From Nonomuraea spiralis (lineage in GTDB: Bacteria > Actinomycetota > Actinomycetes > Streptosporangiales > Streptosporangiaceae), in assembly GCF_014648435.1 (NCBI RefSeq), contig NZ_BMRC01000014.1:62001-126000 (forward strand): 64,000 nt of DNA. Direction: 5' to 3'. Below are positions 10,104 through 17,549 of this stretch, one piece after another. Made by a program: the position numbers and the translations under genes. Below the pieces are notes generated by a model. That model ran no database searches. It saw only the letters and a list, made by a program, of their open reading frames with translations, and was not told the origin of the DNA. The stretch's first letter is position 1. Each line of letters opens with the position of its first letter.

Positions 10104-10442
10104 CCCCGATCCCGCCACACCGGCTTCCGTGCCCGGTACGGGTTGCGCGGGCCCTTCTGCGCCTCGTACGCCCCGGCCGGGCTTCCGTGTCTGGGCGGGG
10201 CTCGTGTCCGGGCTTCGCGCCTTGTACGGCCCGCGTCCGCCCCGTACCGTCCGCGTTTGCCCAGCGTAAGGTCTGCGCCTGCTTTTCCGCCCCGGCAACA
10301 GGGCTGGTTCGAGGTGTGAGGGGGCCGGGCTGCGTTTGGGGAACGCGGATTCCCGTAGACGGCGAGACTTGGCTCGCTTCAGAAGGGATTGTGCCCGAAG
10401 AGCTGGGCGAGTGACCGCCCGGATCGGGCGGTGGGAAAGGGG
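10104..10442. other. Gene-free stretch, 3' side of tRNA-Ala
   Basis: About 340 bases with no convincing gene. Long open frames cross it on both strands but are arginine/proline-rich and lack start signals. The short phrase GCTTCCGTG occurs twice and the region is pyrimidine-rich, but I see no clear tandem repeat or hairpin. It receives read-through from the DUF3224 gene and the tRNA. Confidence 0.5.
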
Positions 10443-10515
10443 TGGAGCTATGGGGATTCGAACCCCAGACCTCCTCCATGCCATGGAGGCGCGCTACCAA
10501 CTGCGCCATAGCCCC
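10443..10515 (-). tRNA. tRNA-Ala (anticodon GGC)
   Basis: 73-base cloverleaf read on the minus strand: acceptor GGGGCTA pairing with TAGCTCC (one G-T wobble), D stem GCGC/GCGC with loop AGTTGGTA, anticodon stem CCTCC/GGAGG around loop ATGGCAT (anticodon GGC), variable AGGTC, T stem TGGGG/CCCCA with loop TTCGAAT, discriminator A. The CCA end is not encoded. A weak TACACT -10-like box lies about 15 bases upstream of its 5' end. It is divergent from the cyclodipeptide-synthase-like gene, with 94 bases between them. Confidence 0.97.
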
Positions 10516-10609
10516 TTGCTGCGATCACAAGTGTATCGGACTTCGGGGCCCGCGAAACACATGCGCGTACCAGGCATACGTACAGTCAAATCTTGCTACT
10601 CTCCGTGCC

Positions 10610-11281
10610 ATGTCAAGCGTGCAGGCCGTCCCCTTGACCGCGCGGTGCGCGAAGATCCTCGCCGCTCGTGAGCATGCCGTCGTCGGGGTGAGCGCGTTCA
10701 ACGGGTTCTTCACCCTTCGTGCCATCCGCAGCCTCCTGGAGTGGGCCACCCGCACGTTCACCGGTGTCCATGTGCTCGTGCCGGGCGTCGAGCTGGCCGG
10801 TACGTTGATCGCGCGCGGCCTCCCGTCCGGCGCGGCGCTGATCAAGGCCAGGTCGGCGGCCAACAACACGCGTAACCGGGTGATCCGGGTGCTCGACGGC
10901 ATGGACGCGGCCAACGCCACCGTCTTCGACTGGAACGAGCTGGCGGGCAACCGGCCCTACCGGCGGTCCCGGCGGGAGCTGGAGCGGCTGGTCGCCCGGG
11001 ATCCGGCGTTCCGCGAGCGGTGCGTGGCGGCGGTGTTGCCGATCGTCGGCGGCCAGGAGCTCACCCCCGAGCAGGCCGCGAACGCGCTGCCCTTCCTGCT
11101 GGCCGAGTTGCCGCTGATGATGAACAGCCCGGCCATCCTGCGCACCGGCTCGTCGGTGTTCTGCCATCCGGAGCCGATGCCCATGGTGGGGGAGCTGTAC
11201 GCGGGCTCGCTGCCCGTCTCGCGCTCGCCCCACCAGGGCTTCGTCTCCCCCCGGCTGGCCCCCGAGCGGTCAGCCGACTGA
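10610..11281 (+). CDS. Cyclodipeptide synthase (CDPS) homologue with altered active-site residues
   Basis: 223 residues (AlbC has 239). CDPSs use two aminoacyl-tRNAs to make cyclic dipeptides. HAVVGVSAFNGFF (residues 22-34) aligns with AlbC's GISAGNSYF, giving the covalent serine as Ser28 and the conserved Asn as Asn31. IKARSAANNTRNRVIRV (78-94) matches the basic helix that binds tRNA. LPFLLAELP and SSVFCHP match the second catalytic loop: Glu166 corresponds to Glu182, but the AlbC Tyr178 and Tyr202 positions read Phe162 and His186. Family assignment is by eye but spacing is exact over more than 20 residues. Activity and product are uncertain. It stands alone, without a neighbouring tailoring enzyme, and its stop overlaps the convergent VWA gene by 12 bases. 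Confidence 0.82.
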   Translation: MSSVQAVPLTARCAKILAAREHAVVGVSAFNGFFTLRAIRSLLEWATRTFTGVHVLVPGVELAGTLIARGLPSGAALIKARSAANNTRNRVIRVLDGMDAANATVFDWNELAGNRPYRRSRRELERLVARDPAFRERCVAAVLPIVGGQELTPEQAANALPFLLAELPLMMNSPAILRTGSSVFCHPEPMPMVGELYAGSLPVSRSPHQGFVSPRLAPERSAD

Positions 11282-12745
11282 GCGGGCCTTGTCGATGAGG
11301 GTGGTCAGCTCGGTGACCATCGGGTCCTCCGAGGCCCCGGCCAGCCGCGCGGCGTGCTCGCGCAGCGCCGGCAGGTCCAGCCCGAACGCCTTCCTGTCCC
11401 GCAGGTAGACCGCGAAGGCCGCGACGACCACGTCCACCTGGAGCCGTACCGGCGTCTTGTCCCAGATCGAGGCGTTCAGGTCACCGGTCTGGAGGGACTT
11501 GCCGGATTCGGCGGCCTCGCGGGTGTCGGGGTCCTGCCAGCGTACGGTCGCCTGGGCGAGCTGGCCGCGGGCGCCCGGCTTGAGGCGGAGGGCGTACAGG
11601 GCGGTGACCGAGTGGCCGGGGCCGATCTCGCCGCCGTCGCGGCTGTCGTCGCGGAACTCCTCGGCCGACATCACGCGGTTGTCGTACCCGATGAGCTGGT
11701 AGCTCTCCACGACCGACGGGTTGAACACGACCTGCGCCTTGGCGTCGCGCGCGCGTACCTCGATGGTGGCGGGGAGCTGGGTGGTGAAGACCTTCTCGGC
11801 CTCCTGCTCGGAGTCCACGTAGACGGCCATGCCGTCGCCGTTGTCGGCGAGCTGCTCCATCAGTTCGTCGCCGTAGTCGCGGCCGACGCCGACGGTGAGC
11901 AGCGTGACCTGCTTGCCCGCGTACTCCTTGACCTGGTCCACGATGGTCTGCCACTCGGTCGCGCCCTGGTTGGCCAGGCCGTCGGAGAGCAGGACGACGC
12001 GGTTGGTGGCGGCGGGGCGGAACGCCCCCGACGCCTCCCGGTAGCCGGCCAGCATGCCGCTCTCCAGGTTCGTGCCGCCGGAGGTCTCCAGCTCGTCCAC
12101 CGCGGCGTGCAACTGGGTACGCGCGGTGAGCGGCGTCATCGAGGCCAGCAACCTGGCCTCGTCGCTGAACGACACGAGCGACACCTGGTCGCCGGGCGCG
12201 AGCTGGTCGAGCAGCTTGTGCAGGGCCGACTTGACCAGGTCGAGGCGCCCGGCCTCGGCCATCGAGCCGGAGACGTCGACCACGAACGTGAGGTTCGCCG
12301 GGCGGCGGGCGGCCGAGTCGGAGGCGCGGGTCTGCAGGCCCACGCGGAGCACGGCCTCGTCGCGTGCGGGCAGTCGGGCGCCGTCGACGTGCACGGTGAA
12401 GCCGTCGTCGGAGGGCTGCTCGTAGTCCTGCCGGAAGGCGTTGACCCATTCCTCCGGGCGGATCTCGCCGGGCGCGGGCCAGCGTCCCTCCTGGAGCGTA
12501 CGGCGGGCGTAGCCGTACGAGGCGGTGTCCACATCCAGGGCGAAGGTGGAGATCTGCGCCGTGGTCGTGTCCTGTTCGGCTTGCTCGGGGCCGGCCGCCG
12601 ACGCGCTCGGCGCGGGCCGCCGCTGCTGGTCGGACGCGGGGGCCCGCGCGGTGCTGCCACTCGTCGATCCGCCGGAGCCGCCACATGCGGCGAGTCCGAG
12701 CAACGCGGCGAGTCCGACACTGATGGCTAAGGGACGAAATCTCAT
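11270..12745 (-). CDS. VWA-domain lipoprotein (YfbK-like)
   Basis: 491 residues. The signal peptide ends in lipobox GLAAC (Cys21), followed by a serine/alanine-rich linker, so it is anchored outside the membrane. An N-terminal YfbK-type region (FALDVDTASYGYARRTLQ, near residue 68) precedes a von Willebrand A domain with metal-site motif DVSGS (about 157-161), a threonine in SGGTNLESG and LLSDGLANQ. The C-terminal third matches DUF3520. All metal-site residues look intact. The ATG start is set by a perfect GGAGG 8 bases upstream. Expected role: metal-dependent protein binding at the cell surface; partner unknown. Confidence 0.9.
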   Translation of the reverse strand: MRFRPLAISVGLAALLGLAACGGSGGSTSGSTARAPASDQQRRPAPSASAAGPEQAEQDTTTAQISTFALDVDTASYGYARRTLQEGRWPAPGEIRPEEWVNAFRQDYEQPSDDGFTVHVDGARLPARDEAVLRVGLQTRASDSAARRPANLTFVVDVSGSMAEAGRLDLVKSALHKLLDQLAPGDQVSLVSFSDEARLLASMTPLTARTQLHAAVDELETSGGTNLESGMLAGYREASGAFRPAATNRVVLLSDGLANQGATEWQTIVDQVKEYAGKQVTLLTVGVGRDYGDELMEQLADNGDGMAVYVDSEQEAEKVFTTQLPATIEVRARDAKAQVVFNPSVVESYQLIGYDNRVMSAEEFRDDSRDGGEIGPGHSVTALYALRLKPGARGQLAQATVRWQDPDTREAAESGKSLQTGDLNASIWDKTPVRLQVDVVVAAFAVYLRDRKAFGLDLPALREHAARLAGASEDPMVTELTTLIDKARSVG

Positions 12746-12868
12746 CGCAACCACCTCCGCGTCCTATGACGAAGGTCAGTACGCGGGTGGCCGGGCCAGA
12801 GACTCAAGCGAGCACAAACCGCGATCGTCACGTGATCAGTTGTGACAATTGGTACGAATGAGATAGGC

Positions 12869-14632
12869 ATGGATGCCGTGCGCGTCTATCTCGGTGTAGC
12901 CGCCAAGCGGCAGGACGTCCCTGTCCGTGTCCTGGACAAGGTCCGTTCCGTTATCGAAATCGCTTTCCCCGTGCCCCCTGACGTCATCCGGGGCCGCGAG
13001 TGGCACGGGCGCGGCGTCTCCCTGTTCGCCTGGACGAACGAGCCCGACGACACCCGCCGGCCCTCGCTGCTGTCGGAGCACCGGGGCCTGACGGTCGGGG
13101 TGAACGGCCACTTGGCCGTCCCCTCCGACGTGACCAGGCTGCCCGACGACTCCGTGGGCGGCTGCTTCTCGGCCTGGCTGGCCCGCGACGGCGAGCTGAC
13201 CGCGAGCACCGCGATCAACCGGGTCTGCCCGGTGTTCCACGCCGAGACCCCCGACCTGTACGTGGTCGGCAGCCGGGCCCTGCTCGTGCATCTCGTGGCC
13301 CAGCCGGTGGACCGCGTCGACCACGACCTGCTCGCGCTCCAGACGATGGTCAGGCAGGGGTTCTTCCTGTCGGACGAGACGCCGTACAAAGGGGTCTCGG
13401 CGCTGCGGCCCAGCTCGCGGATCATCGTACGGGACGGCGTACGGACGATCACCGGGACGCCGCTGCCCGAGGCCGCGCCGGCGCCCGCCACCGGACGCGC
13501 CAAGCGCGCGGCCATCGGCGAGCTGGCGAACGCGCTACTGGCCACCGTCGCGCCGCTGCGCGACCTGGAGGAGCCGGTGAACCTGGCGTTGACCGGCGGG
13601 CGCGACACGCGGATCCTGGCCGCGCTGCTGCACGCGGCGCGGGTGCCCTTCCGCGTGACGACGAACGGCCTGGACAGCCACCCGGACGTGATCATCGCCA
13701 GGGAGATCGCGGCCCGGCTCAAGGTGGAGCACACGGTCATCGCCCCGCCGCAGACGGCCGAGAAGGATGCCGTGCTGGTGGAGCACCCGCTGAGCCGGGC
13801 GTGGGAGACGCTGCGCACCTGCGAGGGCATGACCTCGGCGTACGAGTCGATCGTGAGCTACCTGCCCTACTCCGCCAGGCCGACCATGTCCGGCCAGAGT
13901 GGCGAGACCCTGCGGGCCGGCAGCCTGAACCTGCTCCAGACCGACCTCGGCGACAAGGCGCTGCTGCGCCGCGTCACCACCACATTCTGCAAGGACGCGC
14001 CGCTGTTCACGGCGGAGGCCAACGAGCACGCGCGGGAGCTGGCCAGACCGTGGCAGCAGCGGCCGAACCGGCTGGAGGCCCTGGATCACCTCTACATCTG
14101 GTACAAGGTGGGACGCTGGCAGGCCGGCGCGCGGGCGGGCGCGCTGCGGCGCGGCGACCCGGTGCGCCCGTTCCTGGACAACCGGGTGGTACGGGCGGCG
14201 CTGGGCCTGGACCAGGGCTGGCGACTGTCAGAAGAAGTGATTTATTCGCTCATCCTGCGATTCGCCCCCCAACTGCGGGACGTCCGGATCGAGGGAAAAC
14301 CCTGGCGGTTCACCGTGGGGATGGGCAAACGGTGGCCCTGGACCCGCCTGCCCCCCGCCCACCTGCCGACGGTGCGCACCGGCGGCGGCTGGAGCTGGCG
14401 CACCAGCCCGGGACCGGCCCTGACGGACGTGCTACGCCGCCAGGTCCTCGGCAGCCTCGACGCCCTGGCCCCCATCGTGAACCCGGACGAGGTACGCGCC
14501 CTGTTCGCCGAGCCCGTCGTCAGGAAGCCCGCCCTGGCCTGGCACCTCTACACCGTCGCCACCCTGCTGACCGGCCTCTACCCCGGAAAACGGCCCGAGG
14601 GCCTGGAGGAGATCACGGTCGCCCGGCCCTGA
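12869..14632 (+). CDS. Asparagine-synthetase-like protein without glutaminase cysteine
   Basis: About 587 residues. The C-terminal half is a PP-loop ATP-pyrophosphatase domain: TGGRDTR (about 242-248) replaces the usual SGGxDS, and GQSGETLRAG (342-351) matches the asparagine-synthase-family G-GGE-LRG element. The N-terminal half resembles the Ntn glutamine amidotransferase fold (TVGVNGHLAVP, YVVGSRALLVHL) but begins MDAVRVYLG, with no Cys2, so it should not release ammonia from glutamine. Such proteins form amide bonds with other donors; lasso-peptide cyclases and glycan enzymes are related cases. No precursor peptide or leader protease is seen here. The start is uncertain (GTG nine codons upstream). 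Confidence 0.75.
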   Translation: MDAVRVYLGVAAKRQDVPVRVLDKVRSVIEIAFPVPPDVIRGREWHGRGVSLFAWTNEPDDTRRPSLLSEHRGLTVGVNGHLAVPSDVTRLPDDSVGGCFSAWLARDGELTASTAINRVCPVFHAETPDLYVVGSRALLVHLVAQPVDRVDHDLLALQTMVRQGFFLSDETPYKGVSALRPSSRIIVRDGVRTITGTPLPEAAPAPATGRAKRAAIGELANALLATVAPLRDLEEPVNLALTGGRDTRILAALLHAARVPFRVTTNGLDSHPDVIIAREIAARLKVEHTVIAPPQTAEKDAVLVEHPLSRAWETLRTCEGMTSAYESIVSYLPYSARPTMSGQSGETLRAGSLNLLQTDLGDKALLRRVTTTFCKDAPLFTAEANEHARELARPWQQRPNRLEALDHLYIWYKVGRWQAGARAGALRRGDPVRPFLDNRVVRAALGLDQGWRLSEEVIYSLILRFAPQLRDVRIEGKPWRFTVGMGKRWPWTRLPPAHLPTVRTGGGWSWRTSPGPALTDVLRRQVLGSLDALAPIVNPDEVRALFAEPVVRKPALAWHLYTVATLLTGLYPGKRPEGLEEITVARP

Positions 14633-14647
14633 TCACCAGGGAGGCAG

Positions 14648-14747
14648 GAGCGACTCGCCTCACCAGTGAGCGACTCGCCTCACCAGTGAGCGACTCGCCT
14701 CACCAGTGAGCGACTCGCCTCACCAGTGAGCGGCTCGCCTCACCAGT
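14648..14747. repeat. 20-bp tandem repeat, five copies, between convergent genes
   Basis: Unit GAGCGACTCGCCTCACCAGT repeated five times head to tail; the first four copies are identical and the fifth has one change (GAGCGGCTC). Each unit holds two tiny dyads, GCGA-C-TCGC and CTCAC-CA-GTGAG. The last copy overlaps the final codons and stop of the type III PKS gene on the minus strand, so the array looks like serial duplication of that gene's 3' end. Confidence 0.97.
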
Positions 14748-15759
14748 GCAGCAGGAGCAACTCGGCGGAGAAACCGGGACCGAGCGCGATCAGCACGGCG
14801 GGCATGCCGGGATGCCCCCGCGTCTCCTGGAGCACGTGGAGGACGGAGACCGACGACAGGTTGCCGTACGTGCGCAGCGACCGCCACGTCACCTCCAGGG
14901 CCTTGGGGTCCAGGTCGAGGCTCTGTGTGATCGTGTCGATGACCTTGGGGCCGCCGGGGTGGCAGACCCAGGTGGGCACCTCCTCGGGGGTGAGGCCGTA
15001 GTCGGCCAGGAAGGTCCTGATGTCGTCCGCCAGCACCTGGTTCACGAAGTCGGTGAGGTCGGCGTCGAGCACGATGCGGAAGCCGTGGTCGCTCACCTCC
15101 CAGCCCATCAGGTGCTCGGTGTCGGGGTAGAGCCTGCTGCGGGTGGCGACGACCTCGGGGCCCCTGCCGCGTCCGGTGCCCACGACGGCCGCCGCGCCGT
15201 CCCCGAACAGGCCGCTGGCGACCAGGTTCGCGATCGAGGTGTCGTCGCGCTGGATGGTCAGCGAGCACAACTCCACGCAGACCAGCACGGCGGCGTGGTC
15301 GGGCCAGCCGCGCAGGTAGTCGTGCAGGCGGGCCAGGCCCGAGGCCCCGGCCGCGCAGCCGAGGCCGAACACCGGCAAACGCTTGACGTCGCCGCGCAGC
15401 CCGAGCCGCTGGGCCAGCCTGGCGTCGAGCGAGGGCGTGGCCAGGCCCGTGGTCGAGCAGAACAGCAGGTGGTCGACCTTCTCCGGGGGCACGTCGGCCT
15501 TTTCGAGGGCGCCTCTGACCGCCTGTTCGCCCAGGTCGAGGGCGATCTCGATGAACATGGCGTTGGCGCGGCCGAAGGAGTCGAGCTTGGAGTAGCCGTC
15601 CAGGGGCAGCGCGAGGTTGCGGCCCACGACGCCGGTGGCGGCGTGGAAGTGCCGCAGCAACTCCTCGTCGCAGTCCGTCAGACGGGAGAACGCCTCCGTG
15701 ATCTCCGCCTGCTCGTAGCGGTGACCGGGGAAAACGGTCTCCACCCCCGAAATATGCAT
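14740..15759 (-). CDS. Type III polyketide synthase
   Basis: 339 residues, chalcone/stilbene-synthase fold, homodimeric and cytosolic in the family. The Cys-His-Asn triad is complete: Cys135 in FGLGCAAGAS, His267 in CHPGGPK, Asn300 in RTYGNLSSVS; GFGPG-type loop near the end reads LGPGFSAE. The enzyme condenses an acyl-CoA starter with malonyl-CoA; starter and product (pyrone, resorcinol, naphthalene) cannot be told from sequence. The ATG has GGAGTG upstream. It is divergent from a GlxA-type regulator, with 70 bases between starts, which probably controls it. No methyltransferase, oxidase or P450 is adjacent. Confidence 0.93.
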   Translation of the reverse strand: MHISGVETVFPGHRYEQAEITEAFSRLTDCDEELLRHFHAATGVVGRNLALPLDGYSKLDSFGRANAMFIEIALDLGEQAVRGALEKADVPPEKVDHLLFCSTTGLATPSLDARLAQRLGLRGDVKRLPVFGLGCAAGASGLARLHDYLRGWPDHAAVLVCVELCSLTIQRDDTSIANLVASGLFGDGAAAVVGTGRGRGPEVVATRSRLYPDTEHLMGWEVSDHGFRIVLDADLTDFVNQVLADDIRTFLADYGLTPEEVPTWVCHPGGPKVIDTITQSLDLDPKALEVTWRSLRTYGNLSSVSVLHVLQETRGHPGMPAVLIALGPGFSAELLLLHW

Positions 15760-15828
15760 ATATCACTCCTGCCGCAGGGAGGAGGGCGCTAACCTGCTGG
15801 CGCCGGATATGGGCGGTTAATATGCATT
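15752..15828. promoter_or_regulatory. Divergent promoter with two ATATGCAT-type elements
   Basis: The region between the type III PKS and the GlxA-type regulator carries a 10-bp palindrome ATATGCATAT covering the PKS start codon and a second AATATGCATT 67 bp away, just before the regulator start. These AT-rich words stand out in GC-rich DNA. Candidate regulator binding sites; inference only. Confidence 0.4.
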
Positions 15829-15829
15829 T

Positions 15830-16840
15830 GTGCCGCTCACGTCTCACGGCTGCCCGTCGTCGCGTCCGCTTCCGCTTCCGGTTCCTGGCCGCCTGCCGAC
15901 GGTCGCCGTGCTGGCCTTCGACGGCATGGCGCCGTTCGAGCTGGGCTGCGTGGTGGAGTTCTTCGGGCTGCCCCGGCCCGAGCTGGACGTTCTTTGGTAC
16001 GACCTCAAGGTGTGCGCCGAGACGTCCGAGCCGCTCCGCGTGGTCGGCGGGTTCACCATGCGGGCCGAGCACGGCCTCGACGTCCTGGCCGGGGCCGGCA
16101 CGGTGATCGTGCCCGGCGTCGCCGACGTACGCGGTGAGGTGTCCGGCGCGCTGGTCGGGGCGCTGCGCCTGGCCCACGAGCGGGGCGCCCGGATCGTGTC
16201 GATCTGCTCCGGCGCGTTCGCGCTGGCCGCCGCCGGTCTCCTCGACGGCCGCGAGGCCACCACCCACTGGAAGTACGCCGACCTGCTCCAGCGCCGTTTC
16301 CCCGCCGTCCGGGTCAACCCCTCGGTCCTGTACGTGGACGGCGGCGACGTGCTGACCAGCGCGGGCAGCGCGGCCGGCCTCGACCTGCTCGTCCACCTGG
16401 TACGCAACGACCACGGCCCGAACGTGGCCAACGAGGTCGCCCGCCGCCTGGTCATCCCGCCGCACCGGGAGGGCGGCCAGGCCCAGTTCATCCAGGCGGC
16501 CGTCACGCCCGTGGAGGACGACGACGCCGTGGCCAGGGCGATGGCGTGGGCGCTGGCGCACCTGGCCGGGCCGATCAGCGTGGCCGACCTGGCCAGGGTG
16601 GCGAACCTGTCGCAACGCTCGTTCATCCGGCATTTCAAGCGGCAGACCGGGACCAGCCCGCTGCGGTGGGTGATCTCGCAGCGGGTGGCGGCGAGCCTGC
16701 CGATGCTGGAGTCGACGACGGCGCCGGTCGAGGAGATCGGGGCGGCGGTCGGGTTCGAGAGCCCGGTGACGTTCCGGCACCACTTCGCGAGGGCCATGCG
16801 CACCTCGCCGTCCGCCTACCGGCGTACCTTCGCCGGCTGA
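15830..16840 (+). CDS. GlxA-family transcriptional regulator (DJ-1/PfpI plus AraC HTH)
   Basis: 336 residues. The N-terminal DJ-1/PfpI-like domain (VAVLAFDGMAPFELGCVVE, about 25-43; IVSICSGAFALAAAGLLDG with the nucleophile-elbow Cys) probably binds a ligand. The C-terminal double helix-turn-helix of AraC type includes SVADLARVANLSQRSFIRHFKR and ends with VGFESPVTFRHHFARAM. GTG start without a clear Shine-Dalgarno; the first 20 residues are low-complexity. Divergent from the type III PKS gene, so the natural target is that promoter, probably with autoregulation. Confidence 0.88.
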   Translation: MPLTSHGCPSSRPLPLPVPGRLPTVAVLAFDGMAPFELGCVVEFFGLPRPELDVLWYDLKVCAETSEPLRVVGGFTMRAEHGLDVLAGAGTVIVPGVADVRGEVSGALVGALRLAHERGARIVSICSGAFALAAAGLLDGREATTHWKYADLLQRRFPAVRVNPSVLYVDGGDVLTSAGSAAGLDLLVHLVRNDHGPNVANEVARRLVIPPHREGGQAQFIQAAVTPVEDDDAVARAMAWALAHLAGPISVADLARVANLSQRSFIRHFKRQTGTSPLRWVISQRVAASLPMLESTTAPVEEIGAAVGFESPVTFRHHFARAMRTSPSAYRRTFAG

Positions 16841-16876
16841 CCGCCGTACCGCAGGCCCGCGGGCCCGGTGTCCGGG

Positions 16877-17515
16877 TCAGGGCAGCAGGCCGTGGACCAG
16901 GGCGCGCAGCCCCGGCTCGTAGGTGTCCTCGGCGGTGAGCTCGGCCCAGCGGCCGCCCAGTTCGGCCAGGCGGGGCAGGGCGGCCGGGTCGAGACCGGCG
17001 AAGACCTGCCCGCGGTAGGTCGGCCGGTCCTCCTCGCGCCGCCGACCGGCCGCCGCCCGTACGGCGATCTCGCCCGCCGTGTAGTGCCAGATGATCCGGT
17101 ACACGTGCACGGCCCGCTCGATCGGCACACCCGCCTCGACGACCGCGTCGATGATCTTCTCCGGGTACCACAGCGCGCCGACCGCGAGCAGGTCGTCGGC
17201 GCGCAGCACGTCCACCGCCCAGGGGCAGCCGGACACCGCGTCGCGCATGGCCAGGGCCACGGTGACGACCCGTTCGCGCGGGTCGGGGGGCAGGTCGGGG
17301 CGCGGGATCCCGGCCGCGTACTCGTCGAGCAGGAGCAGCAGGAGCTCCTCCTTGTCGCGGACGTGGTGGTAGAGCGCCATCGGCGTGCTGCCGACCTCCT
17401 TGGCCAGCCTGCGCATGGTCAGCCCGCCGACGCCGTCGGCCTCGATGACCCGGTGCGCCGCTGCCACGATGTCCGCCCGCGAGATCCGGGGTGGTCTTCC
17501 AGTGCGTGCCGGCAT
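16877..17515 (-). CDS. TetR-family repressor, divergent from an MFS exporter
   Basis: 212 residues. N-terminal HTH: ISRADIVAAAHRVIEADGVGGLTMRRLAKEVGS then TPMALYHHVRDKEELL, as in TetR/TetR_C-type repressors. The C-terminal ligand domain is helical with tryptophans (WYPEK, IIWHYTAGE). Its start codon is 22 bp from the MFS start, and a perfect palindrome covers the space between, so it most likely represses the exporter and itself. It converges with the GlxA-type gene; a 12-bp palindrome GGCCCGCGGGCC lies between their ends. Confidence 0.92.
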   Translation of the reverse strand: MPARTGRPPRISRADIVAAAHRVIEADGVGGLTMRRLAKEVGSTPMALYHHVRDKEELLLLLLDEYAAGIPRPDLPPDPRERVVTVALAMRDAVSGCPWAVDVLRADDLLAVGALWYPEKIIDAVVEAGVPIERAVHVYRIIWHYTAGEIAVRAAAGRRREEDRPTYRGQVFAGLDPAALPRLAELGGRWAELTAEDTYEPGLRALVHGLLP

Positions 17516-17527
17516 GCCGCCATGTTA

Positions 17528-17549
17528 CTTTTTATACATGTATAAAAAG
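17528..17549. promoter_or_regulatory. Perfect 22-bp palindromic operator covering the MFS start codon
   Basis: CTTTTTATACA followed by its exact complement TGTATAAAAAG: 11-bp arms with no mismatch and no spacer. The centre is the ATG of the MFS gene. It lies 12 bp from the TetR start, in an otherwise GC-rich stretch. Size and position are typical of a TetR operator. Confidence 0.85.

Noticed and set aside
10443-10515. tRNA-Ala as an integration site of a mobile element
   Set aside because: No integrase, excisionase or direct repeat of the tRNA 3' end is visible in the window.
12869-14632. Lasso-peptide biosynthetic cluster
   Set aside because: The AsnB-like protein alone is suggestive, but there is no precursor peptide, RRE protein or leader protease nearby.
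14648-14747. CRISPR-like array
   Set aside because: Units are directly contiguous with no unique spacers and no cas genes are present; it is a simple tandem repeat.
16854-16865. GGCCCGCGGGCC palindrome as terminator between convergent genes
   Set aside because: It has no loop, so it cannot fold as a simple hairpin; chance is likely in such GC-rich DNA.
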